Shown here in pieces: positions 1 to 8,733 of a stretch of DNA of 64,000 nucleotides. Origin of the DNA: SSSZ01 sp036732025 (GTDB taxonomy: Bacteria > Pseudomonadota > Gammaproteobacteria > Burkholderiales > Rhodocyclaceae); contig DAINDE010000020.1 in the NCBI GenBank assembly GCA_036732025.1, positions 1 through 64,000 of the forward strand, given 5' to 3'. Made by a program: the position numbers and the translations under genes. Under the pieces are notes generated by a model. That model saw only the letters and a program-made list of their open reading frames with translations, was not told the origin of the DNA and searched no databases. Numbering within the stretch: position 1 is the stretch's first letter; every line of letters begins with the position of its first letter.

Positions 1-791
1 CCAAGAAGGCCTACAAGGAAGCCCAGCGGGTTGCCGGCGAGGCGGCCGTGCGCTGCGCGGCGCCCACCGAGAGGAGCGGCTTCCCCCGCCTGCCCCTGGC
101 CGAGGAAGTGCGCCTCGATCCCCAGGCCGCCTACCTGCACGTCTGCACCAACGAGACCATCCACGGCGTCGAGGTCGGCGATGCCCGCCTGGCGGCCACT
201 GGCGTGCCGCTGGTGGCGGACATGTCGTCCCACATCCTGTCGCGGCCGGTGGAGGTGGCCAAGTACGGCCTCATCTACGCCGGGGCCCAGAAGAACATCG
301 GGCCCTCGGGCCTGACCCTGGTCGTCATCCGCGACGACCTGCTCGGAAGGGCGCCGGCCAATATCCCGACGGTCATGGATTTCGCGGTGATGGCCGACAA
401 CGGCTCCATGCTCAACACGCCGCCCACCTACGCCATCTACATCGCCGGCCTGGTCTTCCAGTGGCTCAAGGCGCAGGGGGGGCTCGCGGCCATGGAGGCG
501 GTCAATGTCGAGAAGGCGCGGCTGCTTTACGAGTGCATCGACAATTCCGGCGGCTTCTACCGTAACCCTGTCGACGTCAATTGCCGCTCGCGCATGAACA
601 TCCCCTTCGTCCTCGCCCGGTCGGACCTGGACGCAGCCTTCCTGGCCGAGGCCAAGGTGGCGGGGTTGGCCGCCCTCAAGGGCCACAAGTCGGTGGGCGG
701 CATGCGCGCCTCCATCTACAACGCCATGCCCCTGGAAGGCGTGCGGGTGCTGGTGGATTTCATGAACGATTTCGCCAAACGTAACGCATGA
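1..791 (+). CDS. serC: Phosphoserine aminotransferase, 5' end cut by window edge
   Basis: PLP enzyme that transaminates 3-phosphohydroxypyruvate with glutamate in serine synthesis (and the equivalent step of pyridoxine synthesis). The frame is open from base 1 with no start in view; about 260 C-terminal residues are present, against about 360 for the whole family. The PLP lysine lies in the motif IYAGAQKNIGPSG, and the C-terminal GGMRASIYNAMP segment is typical of SerC. The stop overlaps the pheA start by four bases (ATGA), so the two are translationally coupled at the head of the aromatic amino-acid operon. Identity is secure; only the N-terminus is missing. Confidence 0.96.
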   Translation, partial: KKAYKEAQRVAGEAAVRCAAPTERSGFPRLPLAEEVRLDPQAAYLHVCTNETIHGVEVGDARLAATGVPLVADMSSHILSRPVEVAKYGLIYAGAQKNIGPSGLTLVVIRDDLLGRAPANIPTVMDFAVMADNGSMLNTPPTYAIYIAGLVFQWLKAQGGLAAMEAVNVEKARLLYECIDNSGGFYRNPVDVNCRSRMNIPFVLARSDLDAAFLAEAKVAGLAALKGHKSVGGMRASIYNAMPLEGVRVLVDFMNDFAKRNA

Positions 792-1879
792 GCGACGATC
801 TTTCCAAGGAACTGGCCGGGGTCCGTGCCGAGATCGACGGCATCGACAGCGAACTTCTCCGGCTCCTCAACCAGCGGGCCCGCTGCGCCCAGAAGGTGGG
901 GGAGATCAAGGCGCGGCACGGTGACGCCGGGCACATCTACCGGCCGGAGCGGGAAGCCCAGGTGCTGCGCCGCATCCAGGGCGAAAACGGCGGTCCCCTC
1001 GACGACGAACAGGTGACCTGGTTCTTCCGCCAGGTCATGTCCGCCTGCCTGTCCCTGGAAAAGCCCCTGGAAGTGGCCTTCCTGGGCCCTGAAGGCTCCT
1101 TCACCGGCAGTGCTGCCGCCAAGCATTTCGGCCACGCCGCCCGCTTGGTTCCCTTGTCTTCCATCGATGACATTTTCCGCGAGGTGGAGGCCGGCCATGC
1201 CGACTACGCCGTGGTGCCCGTCGAAAATTCCACCGAAGGCGCCGTGGGCCGCACCATGGACCTCCTGCTCACCACGCCCCTCAAGACCTGCGGCGAGGTA
1301 GTGCTGCGCATCCACCAGAACCTGCTTACCCAGGTGCCCTCCCTGGACAAGGTGGCCAAAGTCTATTCCCACGCCCAGTCCCTGGCCCAATGCCACGAGT
1401 GGCTGAACCGCAACCTTCCGGGCGTGCCCCGGGTGTCGGTGGCGAGCAATTCCCTTGCCGCCCAGATGGCGGCGGCCGAGGAGGGCGCCGCAGCCATTGC
1501 CGGGGCCGCCGCCGCCGAACGCTATGGCCTGCCGCTGTTGGCCCAGAATATCGAGGACGAGCCCAACAACACCACCCGCTTTCTCGTCCTCGGCCACCAT
1601 GACGCCGGCCCCTCGGGCAAGGACAAGACCTCGCTCGTCATGTCGGCCCCCAACCGCACCGGTGCCCTGCACGACCTGCTGGAACCCTTCGCCGCCGCCG
1701 GCGTTTCCATGACCCGCCTGGAATCCCGACCGGCGCGCCAGGTCCTGTGGCAGTACGTGTTCTACGTGGATATCGACGGCCACCGCGAAGAGGCCGTGGT
1801 CAAGGGTGCGCTGCAGGAACTGGCCAAGCGGGCGGCCTTCCTCAAGATTCTCGGGTCCTACCCGGTCGCCGTGTATTGA
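788..1879 (+). CDS. pheA: Bifunctional chorismate mutase / prephenate dehydratase
   Basis: Converts chorismate to prephenate and then to phenylpyruvate for phenylalanine. The 363 residues show an AroQ-type chorismate mutase helix bundle (about 1-90), a prephenate dehydratase domain starting at VAFLGPEGSFT with VPVENSTEGAVGRT and the NTTRFLVLG motif, and a C-terminal ACT domain (about 275-360) with the phenylalanine-binding ESRP motif. Phenylalanine feedback inhibition is therefore expected from the family. Coupled to serC by ATGA overlap. In related bacteria hisC and tyrA follow directly; here a two-gene insertion comes first. Confidence 0.97.
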   Translation: MSDDLSKELAGVRAEIDGIDSELLRLLNQRARCAQKVGEIKARHGDAGHIYRPEREAQVLRRIQGENGGPLDDEQVTWFFRQVMSACLSLEKPLEVAFLGPEGSFTGSAAAKHFGHAARLVPLSSIDDIFREVEAGHADYAVVPVENSTEGAVGRTMDLLLTTPLKTCGEVVLRIHQNLLTQVPSLDKVAKVYSHAQSLAQCHEWLNRNLPGVPRVSVASNSLAAQMAAAEEGAAAIAGAAAAERYGLPLLAQNIEDEPNNTTRFLVLGHHDAGPSGKDKTSLVMSAPNRTGALHDLLEPFAAAGVSMTRLESRPARQVLWQYVFYVDIDGHREEAVVKGALQELAKRAAFLKILGSYPVAVY

Positions 1880-1922
1880 CCTGATAGACTATTCCGCTTA
1901 ATTGCTGATACGCGAGTCCGAT

Positions 1923-2192
1923 ATGCCAACGATTAGCATGTTCTACGGAATCTTGGTGGCCATGATGTTCGAGGACAACGAACGCCACCATTTACCGCAT
2001 ATTCATGTCAGGTATGCCGGACAAAAGGCTTCGATTGCCATCGAGGATGGGCGGATCCTGGCAGGCGATATTCCGTCCAAGCAATTGAAAATGGTTCAGG
2101 CGTGGATAGAAATCCACAAGGACGAGCTGTTCGCTGATTGGGAGCTTGCTATAGCCGGCGAGCAGCCCTACCCGATCGCTCCTTTGCGCTGA
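1923..2192 (+). CDS. DUF4160 domain protein
   Basis: Small protein of 89 residues beginning MPTISMFYGILVAMMF, with the HLPHIHVRYAG and AIEDGRILAGDIP signatures of DUF4160. An in-frame start 21 bases upstream (1902) is possible, but family members begin at MPTIS. Function is unknown; DUF4160 genes usually sit beside DUF2442 genes, as here, and the pair is often discussed as toxin-antitoxin-like without firm proof. Base composition is clearly more AT-rich than pheA and hisC on either side, which suggests transfer into the operon. Confidence 0.8.
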   Translation: MPTISMFYGILVAMMFEDNERHHLPHIHVRYAGQKASIAIEDGRILAGDIPSKQLKMVQAWIEIHKDELFADWELAIAGEQPYPIAPLR

Positions 2193-2202
2193 AGGGATAT
2201 CC

Positions 2203-2451
2203 ATGGAAACGTTGCTGGATGTTGTCAAGGTCGAAGCCAATCCGGACTACAGGCTGTATCTGGAGTTTGAGAACGGTGAGGCGCGTGTATTCGATATGGC
2301 GCCCTACATGGACAAGAAGCCTTTTGTACGCTTGAAAGATTCAACACTCTTTGCTCGGGCATTCGTTGATTACGGCACCGTGGTCTGGCCAGGAAATATC
2401 GATATTGCACCTGAAACCCTCTACGACCGGTCCGTGCCGGTTGCCCGCTAA
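2203..2451 (+). CDS. DUF2442 domain protein
   Basis: An 82-residue protein with the DUF2442 pattern: YRLYLEFENGEARVFD near the N-terminus and GTVVWPGNIDIAPETLYD near the C-terminus. A purine-rich AAGGG stretch lies just upstream of the ATG. It follows the DUF4160 gene after ten bases, so the two form a unit. Related DUF2442 proteins are small and thought to bind a partner or DNA, but this is not established. It stands nine bases before hisC and would be transcribed with the aromatic operon. Confidence 0.8.
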   Translation: METLLDVVKVEANPDYRLYLEFENGEARVFDMAPYMDKKPFVRLKDSTLFARAFVDYGTVVWPGNIDIAPETLYDRSVPVAR

Positions 2452-2460
2452 GGCGTTTCC

Positions 2461-3549
2461 ATGCTCCTGCAAGATCAGGCCCTCCCTTATGTCCGCGCCA
2501 TCTCGCCCTACCTGCCGGGCAAACCCATCACCGAACTGGCCCGGGAGATGGATATCCCGGTCGGAAGGATCGTCAAGCTGGCCTCCAACGAAAACCCTCT
2601 CGGCATGAGTCCCAAGGCACGGAAGGCCGTCGAGGCGGCCATCGCCGGCATCGAGCGCTATCCCGACCAGTTCGACCTGATCAAGGCCCTGGCCGAGCGC
2701 TGCGGCGTGACCACGGGGCAGGTGGTGCTGGGTAACGGCTCCAACGACGTGCTCGACCTCGTCGCCCGGGTCTTCCTGGCGCCGGGGCGGTCGGCGGTCT
2801 TCGCCCAGCACGCCTTCGCGGTTTATCCCATCGCCAGCCTATCGGCCGGTGCCGAGCTGATCTGCGTTCCGGCGCACAATTACGGCCATGACCTCGACGC
2901 CATGCGTGCCGCCATCCGGCCGGACACCCGCATCGTCTGGATCGCCAATCCCAACAACCCTACCGGCAATTTCCTGCCCTACGCGGAAGTGCGCGCCTTC
3001 CTGCAGACCGTGCCCAAGGACGTGGTGGTGGTCCTCGACGAGGCCTACAACGAATACCTGCCCCCCGCCGAGCGCGTCGATACGGCGGCCTGGATCGGCG
3101 AATTCGCCAACCTGGTGGTCACCCGCACTTTCTCCAAGATCTACGGCCTGGCCGGCCTGCGCGTCGGCTACGCCATGGCGGCGCCGGAAGTGGCCGACCT
3201 CATGAACCGCGTCCGCCAACCCTTCAACGTCAATAACCTGGCCCTGGCCGCCGCCATCGCCGCCCTCGACGACCACCTCTTCGTCGCCGCCAGCTACGAA
3301 CTCAACCGCCGCGGCATGGAGCAGATCGTCGCCGGGCTGAAGCGGCTGGGCTTCGAACACATTCCCTCCCACGGCAATTTCGTCACCTTCAAGGCCGGCG
3401 ACGGTGCCGGCATCAACCAGAAACTGCTGCGGCAGGGCGTCATCGTCCGCCCCATCGGCGGCTACGGCATGCCCGAATGGTTGCGCGTTACCATCGGCAC
3501 CGAGCCGGAAAACACCCGCTTCCTGGAAGCGCTGGAGAAGGCGCTGTAA
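2461..3549 (+). CDS. hisC: Histidinol-phosphate / aromatic aminotransferase
   Basis: Fold-type I PLP aminotransferase of 362 residues. Visible signatures are KLASNENPLGMSPKA (substrate arm), WIANPNNPTGNF, LDEAYNEYL and the PLP-lysine motif TFSKIYGLAGLRVGYAM. In this operon context it probably transaminates phenylpyruvate and 4-hydroxyphenylpyruvate (HisC2/AroJ role) as well as, or instead of, imidazole acetol phosphate. AAGG lies seven bases before the ATG. The stop TAA shares its last base with the tyrA start. The histidine-pathway name is a family name; the true main substrate cannot be read from sequence. Confidence 0.93.
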   Translation: MLLQDQALPYVRAISPYLPGKPITELAREMDIPVGRIVKLASNENPLGMSPKARKAVEAAIAGIERYPDQFDLIKALAERCGVTTGQVVLGNGSNDVLDLVARVFLAPGRSAVFAQHAFAVYPIASLSAGAELICVPAHNYGHDLDAMRAAIRPDTRIVWIANPNNPTGNFLPYAEVRAFLQTVPKDVVVVLDEAYNEYLPPAERVDTAAWIGEFANLVVTRTFSKIYGLAGLRVGYAMAAPEVADLMNRVRQPFNVNNLALAAAIAALDDHLFVAASYELNRRGMEQIVAGLKRLGFEHIPSHGNFVTFKAGDGAGINQKLLRQGVIVRPIGGYGMPEWLRVTIGTEPENTRFLEALEKAL

Positions 3550-4436
3550 TGGCCGAATTCGGCAAGATCGTCATCTTCGGCACCGGCCTGATCGGCGGCT
3601 CCTTCGCCCTGGCGCTGAAAGAGGCGGGGGCGGTGGACGAGGTGGTCGGCTTCGGACGGACGCCAGCGACCCTGAAACAGGCCCAGGGATTGGGCGTCAT
3701 CGACCGGGCCGGCATCAATCCGGCCCATGAGGTCGGCGATGCGGACATTGTCCTGGTGGCGACGCCGGTGGCGCAGATGCCGGAGATTTTCGAGCGTATC
3801 GTGCCCTATCTCGGACCGGAGACCATCGTCACCGACGGGGGCAGTACCAAAGGCGATGTCGTGGCTGCCGCACGTACCGCGTTCAAGGGGCACATCGGCA
3901 AATTCGTGCCGGCGCACCCCATCGCAGGCGCAGAGAACAGCGGGCCCGGCGCGGCGAGAGCCGACTTATACCGTGGAAAGAAGGCGGTCGTAACGCCGTT
4001 GCCCGAAAACAACGACGAGCGCTTGGACCGTGTGAAGCGTGCTTGGGCGCTTTGTGGGGCGGACATCCACGAATTGACCCCGGAGATGCACGACCGGGTG
4101 TTTGCCGCGGTGAGTCATCTGCCGCATTTGCTGGCGTTCGCGCTGGTGCACGACATCGCAATGCGTGAGGATGCAGACATGTTCTTCACTTTTGCTGCGT
4201 CTGGTTTCCGCGATTTCACCCGTATTGCGGCGAGTCATCCTGAAATGTGGAGGGATATTTGCTTGGCAAATCGCGATGCCTTGCTCGAGGAGTTGGATCG
4301 CTATCAGCGGCAATTGGATGCTTTACGCACGGCTTTGGTTGGCAATGATAGTGCTCGGCTCGAAGAAGTATTCACTGTAGCCCGAAGGGCGCGGCGAGCA
4401 TGGTCCGGAGCCGATAGGGGTATGGTGCATGAATAA
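3549..4436 (+). CDS. tyrA: Prephenate dehydrogenase
   Basis: NAD-dependent oxidative decarboxylation of prephenate to 4-hydroxyphenylpyruvate for tyrosine. The 295-residue protein begins MAEFGKIVIFGTGLIGGSFA, a Rossmann dinucleotide motif; it then shows VTDGGSTKG, PAHPIAGAENSG and the helical domain motif ASGFRDFTRIAASHPEMW. The start overlaps the hisC stop by one base. The last third (from about 3960) is noticeably less GC-rich than the first two thirds, and the fcl gene of the polysaccharide island overlaps its 3' end by eight bases, so an old recombination joint may lie inside or just after tyrA. Confidence 0.95.
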   Translation: MAEFGKIVIFGTGLIGGSFALALKEAGAVDEVVGFGRTPATLKQAQGLGVIDRAGINPAHEVGDADIVLVATPVAQMPEIFERIVPYLGPETIVTDGGSTKGDVVAAARTAFKGHIGKFVPAHPIAGAENSGPGAARADLYRGKKAVVTPLPENNDERLDRVKRAWALCGADIHELTPEMHDRVFAAVSHLPHLLAFALVHDIAMREDADMFFTFAASGFRDFTRIAASHPEMWRDICLANRDALLEELDRYQRQLDALRTALVGNDSARLEEVFTVARRARRAWSGADRGMVHE

Positions 4437-5412
4437 TCCGCCTAAGATTTACGTTGCTGGACACAGGGGGATGGTAGGCTCTGCATTAGTGCGCATCTTG
4501 ACACTACAGGGGGGGGCAACGATTGTCACCCGTACACATGCAGAGCTTGACCTTACTGAACAGGCGGCTGTACGCGAATTCTTTGCCGTAGAGAGGCCCG
4601 ATCAGGTTTATTTGGCTGCGGCGAGGGTTGGCGGCATTCATGCAAATGACACCTATCCAGCAGAGTTCATCTACCAAAACCTGATGATCGAGGCCAACGT
4701 TATTGACGCAGCCTTCCGGAATGGCGTCAAAAAGCTTCTGTTCCTGGGTTCCAGTTGTATTTACCCAAAACTGGCACCGCAGCCTATGCGGGAAGATGCG
4801 CTGCTAACAGGCGAATTAGAGCCAACCAATGAGCCTTACGCCATTGCCAAGATTGCCGGGATCAAGCTGTGCGAAAGCTACAACCGCCAGTATGGCGATA
4901 GCCATGGTGTCGACTACCGCAGCGTCATGCCCACGAATCTCTATGGCCCTGGTGACAACTACCACCCCGAGACATCGCATGTGATTCCGGGGTTGATCCA
5001 GCGTTTTCATCAGGCGCGGGTGCAGGGATGGGAGGAAGTGGCGGTCTGGGGAACTGGAAAGCCTTTACGTGAATTCCTATTTGTAGATGATATGGCCAGC
5101 GCCTGCCTGCACGTGATGAATCTATCGAAAACTACCTACGACGAGTTGACCACACCAATGCAAAGCCACATCAACGTCGGCTACGGCGTGGACGTGTCGA
5201 TCGGCGAGCTGGCACATTTGGTGGCCGATGCGGTCGGTTATAAGGGGCGAATCAGTTTCGATGCGAGCAGGCCAGATGGCACGCCCCGCAAGCTGATGGA
5301 CAGCCAGCGCCTGCGAAACACGGGGTGGCGGCCGCAGGTGGATTTGAAGATCGGACTGGCGCTGGCCTACCGGGACTATCTTGAATACGACGTAAGGGGA
5401 AAGAACGACTAA
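4429..5412 (+). CDS. fcl: GDP-L-fucose synthase
   Basis: Epimerase-reductase that turns GDP-4-keto-6-deoxy-D-mannose into GDP-L-fucose using NADPH. The 327 residues start with the short-chain dehydrogenase Rossmann motif AGHRGMVGSALVR and contain LFLGSSCIYPKLAPQP and the catalytic tyrosine-lysine pair in EPYAIAKIAGIKLCESY, followed by MPTNLYGPGDNYHPETSHVIP. It overlaps the tyrA stop by eight bases and its own stop touches the gmd start, so it is the first gene of the polysaccharide island. With gmd it supplies the donor for the GT11 fucosyltransferase at 12367. Confidence 0.96.
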   Translation: MNNPPKIYVAGHRGMVGSALVRILTLQGGATIVTRTHAELDLTEQAAVREFFAVERPDQVYLAAARVGGIHANDTYPAEFIYQNLMIEANVIDAAFRNGVKKLLFLGSSCIYPKLAPQPMREDALLTGELEPTNEPYAIAKIAGIKLCESYNRQYGDSHGVDYRSVMPTNLYGPGDNYHPETSHVIPGLIQRFHQARVQGWEEVAVWGTGKPLREFLFVDDMASACLHVMNLSKTTYDELTTPMQSHINVGYGVDVSIGELAHLVADAVGYKGRISFDASRPDGTPRKLMDSQRLRNTGWRPQVDLKIGLALAYRDYLEYDVRGKND

Positions 5413-6539
5413 TGACAAATACAGCGAAAGTTGCACTCATCACAGGTATTACGGGACAGGACGGTTCCTATCTTGCAGAATTTCTGCTCGAAAAAGGTTA
5501 TGTCGTGCACGGCATCAAGCGTCGCGCAAGCTTGTTCAATACGGACCGCGTGGACCACATCTACCAGGATCCGCATAAGGACGACCAGCGCTTTGTGCTG
5601 CATTACGGCGACCTGTCTGACACCAGTAACCTGGTGCGTATCATCCAGCAGGTACAGCCAGACGAGATTTACAACCTGGGCGCACAGAGCCATGTTGCGG
5701 TGAGCTTCGAGAGTCCGGAATATACAGCTGACGTGGATGCAATCGGTACCCTGCGCATCCTTGAGGCGATTCGGATTCTATGCCTAGACAAGAAGACGCG
5801 TTTCTATCAAGCGAGCACCAGCGAACTGTACGGTTTGGTTCAGGAGATTCCGCAGAAGGAAACCACGCCATTCTATCCGCGTTCACCGTATGCCGTTGCC
5901 AAGATGTATGCCTACTGGATTACGGTAAACTACCGCGAGGCCTATGGCATGTATGCCTGCAACGGCATACTGTTCAATCACGAGAGTCCGCGCCGCGGTG
6001 AGACCTTCGTGACTCGCAAGATTACCCGGGGCATGGCCAATATCGCAATGGGCCTGGACCGTTGCCTCTACATGGGCAATATGGATGCCTTGCGCGACTG
6101 GGGCCATGCGAAGGACTATGTGCGCATGCAATGGATGATGCTGCAGCAGGAGAAACCAGAGGATTTTGTGATCGCTACCGGGGTGCAGTACAGTGTCCGG
6201 CAGTTCATCGAGTGGAGCGCTGGCGAACTCGGTATCCGCCTGCGTTTTGACGGGCAGGGAGTGAATGAAACGGCGACGGTCGTCGACGTGATAGGCGGCT
6301 CCGCGCCGGCGGTGAAGCCAGGCGATGTCATTGTCCGGGTTGATCCTCGCTATTTTCGGCCGACCGAAGTCGAAACCCTGCTTGGTGATCCGTCGAAGGC
6401 ACGCGAGCGGTTGGGCTGGGTACCCGAGATCACCGCACAGCAGATGTGCCGCGAGATGGTCGCAAGCGATCTGCAGCGGGCACGGCAAGATGCGCTGCTA
6501 AAGCACAATGGCTACGACATTCCGTTGAGCAGAGAGTAG
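5412..6539 (+). CDS. gmd: GDP-mannose 4,6-dehydratase
   Basis: Makes GDP-4-keto-6-deoxy-D-mannose from GDP-D-mannose with bound NADP, the step before Fcl. The 375 residues carry ITGITGQDGSYLAEFLLEKG (Rossmann motif), YQASTSELYGLVQEIPQ (catalytic threonine-glutamate region), YPRSPYAVAKMYAYW (YxxxK) and NGILFNHESPRRGETFVTRK. Length and motifs match the family throughout. Start overlaps the fcl stop. GDP-mannose synthesis genes (manB/manC) are not in this window and must be elsewhere. Confidence 0.97.
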   Translation: MTNTAKVALITGITGQDGSYLAEFLLEKGYVVHGIKRRASLFNTDRVDHIYQDPHKDDQRFVLHYGDLSDTSNLVRIIQQVQPDEIYNLGAQSHVAVSFESPEYTADVDAIGTLRILEAIRILCLDKKTRFYQASTSELYGLVQEIPQKETTPFYPRSPYAVAKMYAYWITVNYREAYGMYACNGILFNHESPRRGETFVTRKITRGMANIAMGLDRCLYMGNMDALRDWGHAKDYVRMQWMMLQQEKPEDFVIATGVQYSVRQFIEWSAGELGIRLRFDGQGVNETATVVDVIGGSAPAVKPGDVIVRVDPRYFRPTEVETLLGDPSKARERLGWVPEITAQQMCREMVASDLQRARQDALLKHNGYDIPLSRE

Positions 6540-6650
6540 CCACACTGGCCTAGTTGTGTGGCTTCTCGGCAGAATAATGCTTATCACTGTTCATATATTG
6601 AGGGAGCGGCTACACCGACCGCGGCCCGAGCGGAACAAGGTTATTACTTG
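6540..6650 (+). other. Spacer between gmd and the ABC permease
   Basis: About 110 bases, more AT-rich than the coding regions. A 7-bp inverted repeat GCCACAC / GTGTGGC (6539-6545 and 6556-6562, 10-base loop) lies right at the gmd stop, but it has no following T-run, so it is not a convincing terminator. No clear promoter hexamers were seen. The frame upstream of 6651 is open back to 6558, but that part has no family character. Confidence 0.4.
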
Positions 6651-7472
6651 ATGCAGGAAACTATACTTTCTGCCAGATCGCGGCGCGGGGTCAGCTACTG
6701 GCGAGAACTCTGGAGAGCACGCGAATTGCTGTTTTTCCTGGCATGGCGCGATGTGCTAGTACGCTACAAGCAGGCTGCGTTGGGGATTGCTTGGGCGGTC
6801 TTGCGGCCGCTATTGACGACATTGGTGTTCACGCTCGTGTTTGGAAAGATCGCGCGCCTGCCATCCGGCGAAATCCCCTATATCTTGCTGGTGCTGTCTG
6901 GTATGACACCCTGGCTGTACTTTGCTACCACGCTGAGTGAGTCCGGCAACAGCCTGGTCTCCAACTCCGCGCTGATCACCAAGGTTTACTTTCCCAGGCT
7001 GGTTGTACCGGTAAGTGCCGTCATTGCGAACCTCGTAGACCTCGTCATTACCGCGCTTCTTCTGTGCGTGATGCTGGTATGGTTCGGTGTAGGGGTGAGC
7101 TGGCAGATTGTGCTGGTGCCGGTCGTCTTCATTGTCCTGGCTATGCTCACCATCGGCGCTGGCCTGTGGGTCGCCGCTCTCAATGCACGCTATCGCGATA
7201 TTTCCTTCGTGTTGCCCTTCTTCGTGACCTTCGGCCTATACCTATCTCCCATCGGTTTCGCGTCTTCTGCGATTCCGGAAAAATGGCGTACTTTATACGG
7301 GCTGAACCCGATTGTCGGAGTGGTCGACGGGTTTCGCTATGCACTTTTTGGCGATCAGTACAGTTTCCAGCCCTGGACACTGGCCTACGCATTTATGTTG
7401 GCGCTGACCCTGATCCTGACTGGCATCCGTTATTTCAGATCGGTCGAACGCGACCTGGTCGACGTGCTTTGA
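6651..7472 (+). CDS. wzm: Polysaccharide ABC exporter, permease subunit (Wzm type)
   Basis: Inner-membrane permease of the ABC-2 type that moves lipid-linked glycan to the periplasm. The start at 6651 (MQETILSARSRR) is chosen because AAGG precedes it at about ten bases and the family begins here. The 273 residues contain the entry motif LFFLAWRDVLVRYKQAALG, about six membrane segments and the C-terminal GLNPIVGVVDGFRYALFG signature of O-antigen permeases. It is followed seven bases later by its ATPase. Presence of an ABC pair and absence of Wzx/Wzy points to the ABC-dependent assembly route. Confidence 0.93.
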   Translation: MQETILSARSRRGVSYWRELWRARELLFFLAWRDVLVRYKQAALGIAWAVLRPLLTTLVFTLVFGKIARLPSGEIPYILLVLSGMTPWLYFATTLSESGNSLVSNSALITKVYFPRLVVPVSAVIANLVDLVITALLLCVMLVWFGVGVSWQIVLVPVVFIVLAMLTIGAGLWVAALNARYRDISFVLPFFVTFGLYLSPIGFASSAIPEKWRTLYGLNPIVGVVDGFRYALFGDQYSFQPWTLAYAFMLALTLILTGIRYFRSVERDLVDVL

Positions 7473-7479
7473 CATCGCT

Positions 7480-8733
7480 ATGAGTTACGCAATTCAAGTT
7501 AAGAGCCTCGGAAAGCGCTATATGATCCGCGGCGGCCAGCGTCGTCATCGCCTGCTACGCGACGAAATAATGGGCTGGGTACGCGAGTTTCCGAGGAAGC
7601 GCGAACCTGTGCATGAATTCTGGGCATTACGCGATCTAGGCTTCGAGATTTTGCAGGGCGACAAGGTGGGCGTTATCGGCAAGAACGGCGCAGGTAAGTC
7701 TACGCTGTTGAAAGTCCTCAGTCGCGTCACCGAGCCAACCATCGGAGAAATCCGCCTCCGCGGCCGCATTTCCAGCTTACTAGAAGTGGGTACGGGCTTT
7801 CATCCCGAGCTTTCAGGCCGGGAAAACATCTTCCTGAACGGCGTTATCCTAGGTATGAGCCGTACGGAAATTCGCCGTAAGTTCGACGAGATAGTCGATT
7901 TTGCCGGCGTCGGGCAATTCCTCGATACCCAGGTCAAGCATTATTCGTCTGGGATGTATATGCGATTGGCATTTTCTGTGGCAGCCCATCTTGATCCGGA
8001 GATTCTCGTTGTCGATGAAGTCCTGGCAGTCGGCGACGTTGATTTTCAAAAGAAATGTCTAGGCAAGATGCAAGACATTAGTACTGGTGGGCGAACGGTT
8101 ATCTTTGTCAGTCACAGCATGCCGGCAGTGGAAATGCTGTGTAATCGAGCGATATTGTTGCACAGTGGGCAATTGCTCATGGACAGCCGGGACGTACCCT
8201 CTGTGGTGTCACAGTATATGCGCCAGGGAGGCGGCGATCGTTTCCCTTCTAGCTGGTCTTCACCAGAAGACAAGGGCGACAACGCTTGGTTCTGCCCACG
8301 TTCTTTCCGTCTGACTGACGGCCAAGGACGGGCGATAGGTGCATCAATTTCTTATCTTGAACCACTGTATTGTGAGATTCAAGCGGAGATCCTTGCTTTG
8401 GACAGTGCACTTACGATGGGTATAGCGATATTCAACGAAGAAGGGCAGTGTCTTTTTTGGTCCTACCCGACCGATGTGCCAGAAAACGAGTGGCCAAAGT
8501 TTCACAAAGGTTGGAATCAGATGCGAGTGCGTCTTCCCTTGGAACTGCTTAAGGGGGGGGTATATCGAGTCGAATTGATAGGTGGCCTACACTTTCGGCA
8601 GTGGTTGTTTGAACCTGGTGTTAATGCGCCCTCAATATTTTTCCATCTGAATGAGCGTGTGTCAGAGTCTCCTTACTGGATGGCCGCGCGCGCAGGGGTA
8701 ATTGCGCCAAAATTGCATTGGATTATTGAATGA
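7480..8733 (+). CDS. wzt: Polysaccharide ABC exporter, ATPase with C-terminal glycan-binding domain (Wzt type)
   Basis: ATPase partner of the permease at 6651. Of 417 residues, about 1-245 form the nucleotide-binding domain: Walker A GKNGAGKST, the O-antigen-family stretch SSLLEVGTGFHPELSGREN, ABC signature YSSGM, Walker B ILVVDEVLAVGD and the H-loop FVSHS. About 265-417 match the Wzt C-terminal beta-sandwich, which in characterised systems recognises the non-reducing end modification of the finished chain before export. That fits the methyltransferase genes that follow. Stop overlaps the next start (ATGA). Confidence 0.94.
   Translation: MSYAIQVKSLGKRYMIRGGQRRHRLLRDEIMGWVREFPRKREPVHEFWALRDLGFEILQGDKVGVIGKNGAGKSTLLKVLSRVTEPTIGEIRLRGRISSLLEVGTGFHPELSGRENIFLNGVILGMSRTEIRRKFDEIVDFAGVGQFLDTQVKHYSSGMYMRLAFSVAAHLDPEILVVDEVLAVGDVDFQKKCLGKMQDISTGGRTVIFVSHSMPAVEMLCNRAILLHSGQLLMDSRDVPSVVSQYMRQGGGDRFPSSWSSPEDKGDNAWFCPRSFRLTDGQGRAIGASISYLEPLYCEIQAEILALDSALTMGIAIFNEEGQCLFWSYPTDVPENEWPKFHKGWNQMRVRLPLELLKGGVYRVELIGGLHFRQWLFEPGVNAPSIFFHLNERVSESPYWMAARAGVIAPKLHWIIE

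Noticed and set aside
6539..6562. Hairpin after gmd as terminator
   Set aside because: Seven-bp stem with a 10-base loop and no T-run; too weak.
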